Program-made: the position numbers and the translations under genes
Part shown: positions 12,336 to 22,663 of the stretch, one piece after another
Layout: every line of letters begins with the position of its first letter
How positions within the stretch are numbered: the stretch's first letter is position 1
Notes under the pieces: model-generated
The model's database searches: none
The model's input: only the letters and a program-made list of their open reading frames with translations
What the model was told of the DNA's origin: nothing
Assembly (NCBI GenBank): GCA_010093485.1
Contig: MU001492.1
Location: forward strand, 150,228-214,227
DNA from: Karstenula rhodostoma CBS 690.94
Lineage: Eukaryota; Ascomycota; Dothideomycetes; Pleosporales; Didymosphaeriaceae
Length of the DNA: 64,000 nucleotides
Reading direction: 5' to 3'

Positions 12336-15300
12336 ATGCCTATAGAAACCCCGCCCAAGAGAGGAGGTGCATTGGAGCATCTCCTGGCGCAATTCGGAGC
12401 GCAACAATCAGCTACTTCTGCGACCAAAGCCAGGTCTCAAGCCAGGAGAGAAAGTTCCTTTGGGTCGCCGCAAACAGCATTGGTTGCCACGGAATCAGCT
12501 ACGCCAGCACACAACATTCAACCGAATCCACAGTCGGCCCACGTCATTCCCGATCTCTCAAACATATCTCACCCTACCACAGTTTCTTCTCCGAGCTGCT
12601 CGACCTCGACAGAAGACACAAGCGAGATCGAGAGCGAGAGTGAGGGTCCCAACAACTCCAGCACCCCGGTCCCCAAGACTTCCCTTGGCAGGGCCCGCAG
12701 GTCGTATGCACAGCTCGAGGGTTTGAAGATGGAGAACCGCCGAAAGGACCGCGATGAGGCTCCGCGACGAAGCACACGGGTTAGGAAGAGCGATATCCTT
12801 GCGTCTGACACCGTATACTATCTACCTACCCCGCCCTCCAAACGCAAGTCGGGCGCTCCGTCACCTCGCAAACTCGATACCGCCCGCGCACGACTACGGG
12901 ATGACATTGCGCGAAAGACTCAGGCAAAAGCCAATGGCTTCATTGTTGCTAACAAAGACCTCTTCCTGCCGCTTCTCCCGCCGCAAAACTATATTACGAG
13001 GCTAATTGCAAATGACCAGCCAGCATCCGTCGTGCAATACAAGCGTCTTCCTGCGCAACCCAAGGGTGTCAAGGCGACCATGAAACCCTATCAGCTTGAC
13101 GGGCTCTCCTTCCTCGCCTACCTTCACAACAACGGCTTCTCCGGCATTCTGTCGGATGAAATGGGTCTCGGCAAGACATTACAGACTCTGTCGTTGTTCC
13201 AATACTTGGAGGAACAAGACCGCGAGTTGGGTGTCGTCTCAGAGGAGTCGCGTCCGTATCTAGTCATTTGTCCATTGAGCGTGTTGAACTCTTGGGTCAA
13301 TGAGGCGCAAAAGGTAACCCATCCTACAATGCGTTTGCCGCAAAACAAATACTAACGATTGTTTAGTGGGTGCCCGAACTCAAAGTCTTGCGCTATCACG
13401 GAACACCGAGCGAGCGAGACCGCCTCAAGCGCGTTGCTCAGGGCCTCGAGGACCGATTTGGTAATGAAACCGCACAGGCGCGAGATCGCAAGGCGTCCAA
13501 GAAAGCGGGCCTCAAGGTGTCCAAACTACCAACCGAATCCGCTTCCGACTCGTACAAGATCATCGTCACAACTTACGACACGTTCAAGGCCGAGCAAAGC
13601 TGGTTCAAGCACTCGTTTTTGTGGCGTTATGTCGTGCTGGATGAGGGTCACATGATCAAAAGCAACGTTACTCAGATCTCCACCGCATTGAAGCGTGTTT
13701 CCTCAGAGCATCGGTTGATCCTCACAGGCACCCCGGTACAGAATGACCTTGTGGAGCTGTGGAGTCTGCTCGCATGGCTCCTGCCAGACGTCTTCACGGA
13801 CAATACACAGGCCTTGTTTAAGGAATCATTCGATCTGACTCGCGGACGCGCCAATCAGAAAACAATGGATGATGCTCGTCGACTTTTGGAGTTGATCATG
13901 CTGCGCCGCATGAAAGATAGTCCCGGTGTCGATCTGGGCCTTCCTCCGAAAGAAGAAGTACTATTGTACGTCCCACTCACGCCTATGCAGCGTTTTTGGT
14001 ACACACGATTACTTACACGTGTTGATGACTCAATGTTGGACGATCTGTTTGCAAGTGGAAAGAGCAAAGAGGTGGCCGCGCTTGAGGCAGGGAAGAAGGT
14101 GGACAAACTTCGACGCACGCAGCAAAATGCAGCCGTTTCCGATGACAAAGAACAGTGGGAAGAGACGGCAGAAATTGTGCGGCAGGCTGTCCAGACTGAG
14201 CAAAAAGGTGGTGCAGCGAATTCAGCATGGCGGAAGTTGATGAACTTGGTCATGCAACTGCGCAAGTGTTGCTCACATCCGTATCTCATCCCCGGTGCCA
14301 TGCCGGAGCCTTACTATGCTGGTCAACACATCATCCATTCCTCGGGCAAGTTCATTATGCTTGAGAAATTGCTCAAACACAGCATCTTCAATCAGGGCAA
14401 GAAGGTGCTAATCTTCTCGGGCTTCACGGAGACGCTGGACTGGTGTGAGAACATGCTTGAGATGATCAGCAACTTTGGTCAAGACTTTAAACATCTTCGC
14501 TTGGACGGAGGTGTGGGACGTGCTCGCCGCAACTTGGAAATGCGTCTTTTCAACGACAAAAAGTCCGATTACAAAGTCATGCTGCTCTCTACTCGAGCTG
14601 GTGGTCTAGGCATCACTTTGACCGCAGCCGAAGACGTCATCTTCTTGGATGAGGATTGGAACCCTCAGGTAAGCAAGCCTTTTCGCCATTTACATGGATT
14701 TCACTAATCTGGTATAGGTCACCATCCAAGCTGAAGCTCGCGCACACCGAATCGGTCAGCAAAAGAAAGTAACAATCTACAAGCTTTGCACCCAAGGCAC
14801 AGTAGAGGAGCAGATGATGGGTCGCATTCGCAAGAAGCTTTACCTCTCGACCAAGATCACCGAATCCATGCGAACAATGTTCGGTGAACACGTTTCAGAT
14901 ACGGGTGGCACTACGCTTGTTGGTGGTGATGCCCCGGAGATGAATACCTCTCAGCTCAAATCCCTTGTTCGTCGCGGAGCCCAAACCTTGTCGCATCCCG
15001 AAATCGATGTGACCGAGATGCTGTCTTGGGACTTGGAGACTATGTTACAGAAATGTCGAGACAAGCCTGCCGATCCCCTCCAGAAGACTGACGCCGACAA
15101 TGCGGAGGTCAATGAGCAAGAATGGCTCTCCGTGGTAGAGCGAGTCGAAACAGCCGTATTCGACGGCAAGCGCTATCAACGAAAGCTGGAGAAGGCAGGG
15201 CTTAAAGGCGCACCGAATATATCCAACATTCGTAAAGATCGTCGCCAACGCAAGGAGATGACGGTCATGGTGGATGGTTACGAGGTCAGCAAAGAGTCCC

Positions 15301-16166
15301 TCGACTGCGCTCAATGGGAGGCAGTTCCCACCATGGCTGGAAAGGATCCTCGTCTCGCAGATGCAGTGCGCGAAAAGCGTCACGAGTACCTCCACGAAGA
15401 GCACTGTCTCGCTTGTTTCCAAGGACCCGAGATAGGCCACATGGTAGAATGCAAGTCGTGCCCCCGGGCCCTCCACTTCGACTGTCTAGACGAAGAGTAC
15501 CAAGAAAAGGTCAAGGGATTCGCTGGTTTCTTCTGCCCTCAGCACTATTGTTGCGAGTGTGGCAAGAACACGACTGATGCAGGTGGACTCGTGTATAGAT
15601 GCCGGTGGTGCCCTCGCGGCTTCTGCGAGGATTGCATAGAATGGGGTAAGGAGGACCTGGAGCTGATCGGCGAAAATCTCCCCGAGTTTGAAATGATGCA
15701 TCAGCCTTCGGCTCAGACCGGATTCTACATTAAGTGTCCGGACTGCGTCGACACTATGCAAGAAGATCAAGAGAAGAGCGAATGGGTCGCAGAGATGGAG
15801 AAGAGCTATGCGGAACAACATGAGGAGTGGTTCAAGGAACAAGAGGAGGTGCAGCAACGTGTCGAGCAGCAGCAGGACGCGGCACAAGAGTCTCGTCGCA
15901 TGGACTCCGAGCTTCCAAAGGCTTCGACCTACCTCCAGGTACCTCTTACCGAACACGAGTGCGACTCTACACCGTCACTGACGGACAACTCGGCCACAAA
16001 CGACGAGACCGGCCTGACCACGCCGCGTGCGCAAACCTCCCAAACACGAAGCAAGAAGCGCATGACGAAGCTTGATTCGTACTCCACGGGTTCGCCCCAA
16101 AAGCGTGCTCGACCTGCTCAACAAGCCTGGACCAATAAGTACGACTTGTCGGACGATGACGTTTGA
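12336..16166 (+). CDS. SNF2-family chromatin remodelling ATPase with C-terminal PHD fingers
   Basis: Protein of 1,242 aa in three exons: 12336-13313, 13367-14668 and 14718-16166. Introns are 53 and 49 bp, both phase 0; the first has an ACTAACG branch point. The N-terminal ~240 residues are Ser/Arg-rich and disordered. The SNF2 ATPase follows: KPYQLDGLSFLAYLH near residue 250, the Walker A motif DEMGLGKT near 275, DEGH near 417 and LTGTPVQN. The helicase-C lobe has VLIFSGFTETLDW and the AHRIGQ motif near 770. Residues ~985-1075 hold a Cys/His-rich PHD (CLACF...CKSCPRALHFDC) followed by a second CxxC set (CCECG...CRWCPRGFCEDC), like the paired PHD/C5HCH modules of chromatin readers. A coiled, Glu/Gln-rich stretch and a basic tail end the protein. 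It probably slides or evicts nucleosomes; the subfamily (ISWI-like versus Mit1/CHD-like) is not settled. The first ATG is at 12336. Confidence 0.88.
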
Positions 16167-17010
16167 ACTTGGCCGTCGCCGCTCTGCCCTGATACGAGCA
16201 GCTGCCTTTTTAGATCGCGTGGACACCGCATGCTCACCGCATACTCTTCTATGAGTGCACCAATGGCAGCGAATGAACAGTGGAATGGATCTCATCTTGG
16301 ATAGGCGCACTTTGCATTCGTCAGCGTCTACGAACAACGCGAGGATCATATCGGACCTCGACGTAACTGCATCTACTGGCGTTTTGTGGGAGGAGGCTTT
16401 CTTTTCATGGCCATTAAGATATACCCGTTTGATTTTGAGGCGTTGTTGCACACGGTCACTGCGTCGTTGAATAGCTAGCCGGCTGTCTGACGCTACGAGT
16501 GTGCTGGTCTGCGGCAGGTTGGAATGGAGTATATGGCACTGATAGCTCAGAAATATACATGTGCATGCAGATGCAGGTAGTGCTTCCACGATTTATAGAA
16601 GTGTGTGATACTAGTGGGCAACTGATGTTCCATCTCGCCCTTGGGCAATTCATGAAGAAAAGTCACTCCCTTGTTTTTCTTGTAATCGAATCTCTGTGCC
16701 ATTTTCGAACTCTCTCTTCCATTTTCGAACTCTCTCTTGTCCTCGAGACGATTTCAGAGCTTTGTCTTGATTTAACCTTTGTCTTCTGCCGTTCTTTCAC
16801 CCTTGTGTACCTTCGCAACGCGCTCTTCACGATGTTCCAATTACCTACATATTATCCTTCGCATCAAGTTGGGATGCCTCTCCAAGAAACTAGCATACCT
16901 ACAAACGGAAGACTTGAAGGTGCAGCACCGAACCCCAGGAAAAGATATTGCGAAAAAAAGTTGACCATAATAAAGCTTTGATAGCTTCTGGAGAACATCG
17001 CTAATAGACC
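16167..17010. other. intergenic region with a 20-bp tandem duplication
   Basis: No gene is evident. A 20-bp unit beginning CCATTTTCGAACTC occurs twice in tandem at 16699-16718 and 16719-16738. The 3' part is the probable promoter and 5' UTR of the gene at 17011. Confidence 0.5.
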
Positions 17011-18480
17011 ATGGGGCAGTCAACATCCACTCCATCCAAACCTCAAGGATGGGTCACGGTCGCAAAGAAGCCACGCCGCGGTAATCTCACTGACGATGAC
17101 TTGAAGCTCATCGAAGACGCCTACCTTGATGCGTTTAACCTAAATAATGATGAAGTACTGCATCACTTGAACCAGGAACCAGACCAGCCTTCCACGGCGG
17201 TGCCTGTTTACTCGGCAGTCGAAGAAATGCTTAACAATAATGGCTACTTCTCGATGAAACTAGCACCGCCGTCCGAGTATCTCCAAGCAACCGAAGCTGC
17301 CCTACACCCCATCCTCCACTTCAACAACTTCGACACCAAGCTCCTCGGCGAAGACCGAGCACGAAAAGCCTGGGAAGAAATGCGCCCAGCCTTGTCTCTT
17401 GTCTCCGCATGGCTATCAGCACCCGAAGCGCGAAGAAGATTCTGGCATCGTCTCATGTTCGGGGTGCCTACCACCGACGAAACCGGTAATTACTACCTCG
17501 CGCGTTCCCCCCTCGAAGACGACTTCACCGGCGCCAGCGAGACCTTCTCAGCTGAACTGGATAATCTAGCACATAACCTCAGGTTTTACTGGATCCCGAG
17601 CAACACCCCCTGCGGTAGGAGCAGCACCTCCCAAGGTATATGCTTCTTCAACCTCAAATCCATCCCGGACCGCTTCAATAAGCCACTCCACGACGCCCTC
17701 AGGACCCGCAGCAACCCCGCAGCACGTAAATACCTCTCCGCATACGCCCCCCGCATCGGCCTCTCCACCATCTTCCTATACCACCTCCTGCGCCCTGCCC
17801 TGCGCCGCGACGACCGTTGCGCAGACATGCGGTACCAGCTCGCCATCGCAAAGACGCTCTGCCACGAGCTGTGTCACGCACTCTACAAAAGCCGCCTCCT
17901 CCCCAATACCACTGAACCGCACGTCTTCCTGCGCGATCAAGTGCCCGAGGTGGGCCTCAGCTTCGACTTCTTCCTCGGGGGCTCGCGGTTCGATCTGCGG
18001 AGTGGGAAGAGCTTCATCGGCCGCCTGGACGCGCGCACGTGGCAATTTATGCTGAGCTACCCGCGCATCGGCGCGCCTGTACCTATGGAGTGGGTGGGGC
18101 TGTGGTTCCGGAAGGACACGTGGGAAGCCGGACGCGAGGGCTTCAGAGAGGAGACCCTGTGGGGGAAGGCGCCGGAAGCTGTTGGAGTCCCCGGACCTGA
18201 CGTGTTCATCGCGCATCGGTATGCGCCTGGTAATGTTGCTGGGGAGCCGGGGCTGTTCAAAGAGGTGTTGTATGTGGAGAGGAAGGTGGTGGCGCCGGTG
18301 CAGGCGAGGGGTAAGGTAGATGGGCCAGGGGAGGGGGTGGCGTTGGAGGAGTGGTATGCGGAGGTGAGTCGGCAGGAGGTCGAGAGGGCGAGGGCGGAGG
18401 GGTTCGATGAGGAGGAGCTCGTGGGTCCTTGGGGTGGGTATGAGCAGTCACTGACGCGTTCAGCTTCAGAGAGGCTGTAG
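17011..18480 (+). CDS. putative N-myristoylated zincin-like protein, function unknown
   Basis: Single-exon protein of 489 aa. The start MGQSTS fits the N-myristoylation consensus (Gly2, Ser at position 6), and the ATG sits in a strong context (ACCATGG), so the start is fairly secure. Residues 285-289 read HELCH inside a hydrophobic helix (KTLCHELCHALY), the HExxH zinc site of gluzincin and metzincin peptidases. A candidate third ligand, the Glu of QVPEVG, lies ~25 residues downstream, as in gluzincins. There is no signal peptide or membrane span. I do not recognise a named family; a membrane-tethered intracellular protease or a non-catalytic relative are both possible. Confidence 0.7.
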   Translation: MGQSTSTPSKPQGWVTVAKKPRRGNLTDDDLKLIEDAYLDAFNLNNDEVLHHLNQEPDQPSTAVPVYSAVEEMLNNNGYFSMKLAPPSEYLQATEAALHPILHFNNFDTKLLGEDRARKAWEEMRPALSLVSAWLSAPEARRRFWHRLMFGVPTTDETGNYYLARSPLEDDFTGASETFSAELDNLAHNLRFYWIPSNTPCGRSSTSQGICFFNLKSIPDRFNKPLHDALRTRSNPAARKYLSAYAPRIGLSTIFLYHLLRPALRRDDRCADMRYQLAIAKTLCHELCHALYKSRLLPNTTEPHVFLRDQVPEVGLSFDFFLGGSRFDLRSGKSFIGRLDARTWQFMLSYPRIGAPVPMEWVGLWFRKDTWEAGREGFREETLWGKAPEAVGVPGPDVFIAHRYAPGNVAGEPGLFKEVLYVERKVVAPVQARGKVDGPGEGVALEEWYAEVSRQEVERARAEGFDEEELVGPWGGYEQSLTRSASERL

Positions 18481-19133
18481 TCGTCTTAGCCCTTTCAGAC
18501 TGTTAGATGAGTTGGTTTCGTAGAATGGGTTGACGGTGAAGAGGTAATAGACTGTGTGCCTGTTTGTAGTAGAGGACATGGACACTGTTCATTGTGATAG
18601 AGCCAGCATTATTTTGCTCGATCTTACTAAAGATAATAATACTCTTATTTCCTAGTATGTTAGAAGTGTACCCAATTTTGGAGAAGCCACCGCCATTCGC
18701 GAAAAGCATGAACAAAACTGCACACATGTATCGCTTCTCTATACTCCGATTTCAATACCTCATATGTGCTTCCGACTGACTCAGAAACACCCCACTAGGA
18801 TCCATAAGTCTCACAAGATTAGACGCCATTGTATGCTAGTAGTCTAAAACAAGGAAACGGTGGGTCATTTCTCCTTATGCACTATCCGGAGCCGTCCTAT
18901 ATAAAAAAGTTACTGCGAGTTTCAAACCTCTTGCTGCAGGTGCGTTCATATGTAACAGTGTTGTGCCTTAGCATTACAACACGCCCTCAGAACACCGAGC
19001 AGATGATTGCTATCTTCTCGCCGTGCAGACTGCTTGTGTGAACAAAAAAGCATCTATACCACACATATGGTCAAGAAGACAATAACGCAAAAAAGAATGT
19101 TTCCCGAAGGGCCGCTCAATGAGCGGACGATAG
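18481..19133. other. intergenic region downstream of the zincin gene; tRNA trailer at its end
   Basis: AT-rich, with no open frame that I would call a gene. The end nearest the tRNA holds a perfect 6-bp hairpin (CCGCTC/GAGCGG, about 19112-19126) and a run of six A at 19089-19094. On the minus strand these would be a trailer hairpin and a T6 Pol III terminator for the tRNA. Confidence 0.5.
19089..19094 (-). terminator. probable Pol III T6 terminator
   Basis: Six consecutive T on the minus strand about 40 nt past the tRNA 3' end. This is the first T run of four or more after the tRNA body, and a 6-bp hairpin lies between. Confidence 0.55.
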
Positions 19134-19177
19134 TGATGAGAGTGGGACTCGAACCCACGCCACTTACGTGACCAGGA

Positions 19178-19194
19178 AATAGTGTTAAGAGATA
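19178..19194 (-). other. canonical tRNA intron (position 37/38)
   Basis: 17 nt between G37 and base 38. It contains CTTAA at 19189-19185, which can pair with the anticodon-loop TTAAG, the usual anticodon-intron helix recognised by tRNA splicing endonuclease. Confidence 0.8.
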
Positions 19195-19207
19195 CCTTAA
19201 CCTGGCG

Positions 19208-19260
19208 CTAGGGATCTGTTAGTGACTGCTAAAGATAGCTAGCAAGCATTGTGAACTTAC
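19208..19260 (-). other. 53-nt spliceosomal-intron-like insertion in the tRNA D-stem
   Basis: The insertion starts GTAAGT, carries CACTAAC 14 nt before its end and finishes CCCTAG. This is the same donor, branch point and acceptor grammar, and the same length, as mRNA introns in this window. It contains a small perfect hairpin (TGCTA/TAGCA). Without its removal the D-arm cannot form; with it the tRNA is canonical. Confidence 0.75.
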
Positions 19261-19285
19261 CCATAACCAACTCGGCCATCTCACC

Positions 19286-19989
19286 GATGATTTGATGGAA
19301 GACACTCTCAACTTTTAGTATCTATAGCAAAATGATTTGAGGGTGTGTGCGCAGACGTCTATGCAAACTACTCCTACGCTACGGGAAGACGCACTCAGGT
19401 TTTACTTGAAAGGCCCGATCGGTGCGTGTTAAGCGAATCGGTTAGGGTCCGAAATTTTTCTGGTAGCGAGCCACAACGAAGAAATGTGATCTTGGCGAGC
19501 ACCTGATTCCTGGAGTATTTCACGTCTCCGAAACTGTAACTAAATAATTCGTGACTAATGTTCACACAGAGTAGACTGCCTCTCACGGGAAGGTGAATAC
19601 CGGGGATACAGTATTAGGTCAAGATTATTAACTTATACAGTAGCCTGAGTTACTCTAAATTACTATTCTGGTTCTTATTGGCAAATGGCTTAGATTATAT
19701 CCGGTCTTTATGTTCTTGTACATAAGAGATTGCTACAAGGGTTTCGTTTTTTGCTGTTGGCCACCGTGCCCTATGTTGTGCAGTGACAGACACGACCATA
19801 GGTAGCGCTGTACACATCACACTGAGCTCTACCGAACGATCCAGTCTTGTGGCAGGCGGACGTAAACCAAACCACAGTCCGTTCGATGATACGTGTAGCA
19901 TACGGTCGTAAACGCTGCGCTGCGTATACAGCGGTCCCTAGTCGTGAATGCTGCGCCATGCATACATCGGTACCCAAAGACCTGATCGA
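19286..19989. other. intergenic region upstream of the tRNA and downstream of CYB2
   Basis: About 700 bp with no credible open frame. Because both neighbours are on the minus strand, it should hold the CYB2 3' UTR and the 5' flank of the tRNA. Confidence 0.45.
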
Positions 19990-21714
19990 CTACAACCGAC
20001 TCTTGATGATAATGTTATTGCTTTCCGGCCTCCACATCTCGTTCAAAAGTCGTGTCGCATTCACCATCTCGGGCTTCAACTGGTCCAAGGCAGTGACACC
20101 CAGTAGACGCATGCCCAAAGTAAGCTCCTCGGCAAGCACTGCAGTGGGTCAATCTAGCGTCATCGTGGCTCGCTTGAATTCAATGAACTTACCATCAATG
20201 CACCTCTCCACACCCTGGCTCCCGTACGCCGCAAGCGCGTACATGAAAGGTCGGCCTACTCCAACAGCCGTCGCACCTAGGCAAAGTGCCTTGAGAACGT
20301 CGCTTCCGTCGCGCAATCCGCCATCGAGGAAAATCTCCAGCTTTCCAATTACCTCGGGGCAGTATGTGCGTATTTCCAACAGCGTCATGAGCGCGCTGGG
20401 CGCAGTGTGCAGTTGTCGACCGCCGTGGTTGCTCAGCAGGATACCGTCGCAACCGTACTCGTACGCCAGCTTCGCATCGTCGGCGGTCTGTATGCCCTTC
20501 AAAACAATGGGGCCCTCCCATTCCTTTCGTATCCATGCCAAATCTTCCCACGTTGTGTGCGGGCTCAGCTGGCCACTCACGACCCGTCCGCCCATTGCAG
20601 GCGCAAAATCGTTCTCGCCGCCGGCTTCCCACTCTGCAGTGCCCTCTTCCCCCAGGCCTACAGCGAGCGCCTCTTCCGCCTGCAGTACGCGATCGGCAGT
20701 CCGCTTGCCGAGAACTGGGGTGTCGACCGTTATCCAGATACCCTTGTAGCCAGCCTTTTTAACAATGTGCATCAGCTCGATAGCCTTCTTGCGTTCCACT
20801 GGCATATAGTATTGGTAGAACAACTGCGTCGGGCTCTTATTGTTTAGCCTTGTCTGCTCGTCTACATACGCTTGCATGATCTGCTCAGAAGTCTTTGTTG
20901 ACGCTGTGCTGACAACCATATGCGCACCTTTTCGCACTGCTCCACGGACCATTTCTGGCTCCGCTTCTGGATGGATGGCGCCCAATGTACCCATGGGTGA
21001 TATGTAGAAAGGATATTGTGAGGTATGTCCGAATATAGATCGCCGAGAGTCAACATCTCCTACATTGCGCATAACGCGCGGACGGAAGTTGATGCGGCCC
21101 CAGTCGTCAATATTCGTCTTGAGTGATAGTCCGGTATTTGCCGATGTGCTAGCATACACGATGCTCTTGTGCGGGAGCACAGCTCTCGCTGCCACCTCGA
21201 AATCTGGACACGACACACACATGCTAAGGTGGGGTATCTCTTTGTCTGTATCTGCGGAGTCTGCAGGTGCTGCGTTGACTTCCTTTTTCTCTCGCAGTTT
21301 TCCCAGAGTATCTGGATTGATAGATCCGATTATGCTCCCTTCCGGTAGATCGCTCACATAGTCCTAACAACAAGATTCAAATCAGCCCCGCTCATTTGTT
21401 AGATGGATTATTTTACTTACCAAGGGATGATATTTCTTAAATTCTTCGGTCGCATCCTGTCGCTGTGAGCGATGTGCATCCACAGCACAAGGACATCGAG
21501 AACATACCGTGCCAGCGTTCTTCAATATGATAGCTGCACCGCCCGGATGCTTAGAGAGAAACTTCGTGACATCGTACACTTTGGAATCGAGAACCTAAAG
21601 AGTGGGGGCGCAAGTGAGCGTCTGAAATTGGAGTCGAGGACGCAGGCAACATACAATCCAACAAGACTTCTTATTGTCATGCCTCGCTACTTCTGCGCCA
21701 TCGACTGCCGCCAT
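19990..21714 (-). CDS. flavocytochrome b2-like L-lactate / 2-hydroxyacid dehydrogenase
   Basis: FMN-dependent 2-hydroxyacid dehydrogenase fused to an N-terminal cytochrome b5 domain, about 500 aa in five exons: 21714-21655, 21594-21508, 21456-21421, 21363-20193 and 20138-19990. The cytochrome b5 domain (residues ~10-60) has the haem motif HPGG, split over three tiny exons. The flavin domain shows [34 protein letters not shown] (catalytic His) and [16 protein letters not shown]. The C-terminus after the last intron ends with [15 protein letters not shown], a family signature. Exon 3 has two in-frame acceptors six bases apart (CAG CGACAG); I chose the second because NAGTDATEEF matches the cytochrome b5 fold. 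Unlike yeast Cyb2 there is no mitochondrial presequence before the haem domain, so a cytosolic enzyme is likely. Confidence 0.88.
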
Positions 21715-22663
21715 CTTACAACGTCTACAGGAAATCAAGAGAGGACGGTGATGCGAATGTTGGTAGATAGCCGACCAACCGGCATCGGGGTATTTGAGGG
21801 GCGAGGTGGAACTAGGCGCGAAGGAGCGAAGCCGTGTGTCAGCCGAGGTCGGAGAGAACCCCGTTGACGTGCGGGCGTGCATTGCGCAAACTCTCCCGTA
21901 CCATCAATAGTGTAGCATGTAAATTTTATATCACCTGCAATTGTTAGTAGATCTCCAAGACGACGTGGCAGAAACGCATGCTTCTATGCATCTTGGGGTT
22001 GTTTGCATCTTCGCAACTCGTTGCAACACACGTACAAAGCTAGGAACACGAAGCAACCAATCCGAAGATACTAAATCAATACCACACCTTACGTGGAGAC
22101 AGTATTCTACACCTGCACAAAAATCAAGATCACAACACGATCGTTGTATCCAACTGCTCCCCTCACAGTAGATTTACTCTGTTGCTTCGTACATCCCCAG
22201 GTAACCTTCTAATATTTCTATATAATGGAGCTTGTCTGTGGCATACAGGACCGGTCACATGTATTTGACCGTACGCGATTTGGTACCATCTCATAATCTA
22301 CACACCCAGTTTACCCTTCCCCAGACAGCTCACCAAACTCGACTCTTATTACAAAGGCCAATCCCCTTTACAATTCCACTGTAAGTATACACCGTGTTGA
22401 GGTATAGCTCGAGGATTTCCTCGTTACATTTTCTTCTCAATAAATTGACAAAAAGGTATGGCGTTTTGAAGGGCGGACTGCCACTAAAACCAGAGACGGA
22501 ATTCCGGCAGTGGTTTGTTACAAACGGACCATATATACTTCAAAGACGACCAGTCATCTAGCGACACAATTGTCAATTGAACAAGAGAGTAGTAACGAAT
22601 GTATACCTTTTCCTCCATGCATACACATCTCAAAGCTCCACCGTAGCGCACTCCAGCGCTCCA
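21715..22663. other. intergenic region between minus-strand genes
   Basis: About 950 bp, AT-rich, without a supported gene. It holds the CYB2 promoter and the 3' flank of the frameshifted gene. Confidence 0.45.

Larger units (their letters stand above)
19134..19285 (-). tRNA. tRNA-Leu(AAG) with a canonical intron plus a D-stem insertion
   Basis: Class II tRNA read on the minus strand. The acceptor arms GGTGAGA and TCTCATC pair with one G-U, and the discriminator is A. The A box (TGGCCGAGTTGG) and B box (GGTTCGAGTCC) are intact. The T-stem GTGGG/CCCAC is perfect, and the variable arm CAC-GTAA-GTG is long, as expected for leucine. The anticodon stem is CCAGG/CCTGG and the anticodon AAG is at 19198-19196. 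A 17-nt intron follows position 37 (19194-19178); it contains CTTAA, complementary to TTAAG of the anticodon loop, as in ordinary nuclear tRNA introns. Unusually, 53 nt (19260-19208) interrupt the D-stem between positions 24 and 25. Removing them exactly restores the D-stem GCC/GGC. It could be a functional gene with an extra intron or a tRNA pseudogene. Confidence 0.85.

Noticed and set aside
19208..19260. The D-stem insert as an ordinary intron of an overlapping protein gene
   Set aside because: No coding frame joins across it on the minus strand, and the flanks are tRNA sequence with intact A and B boxes.
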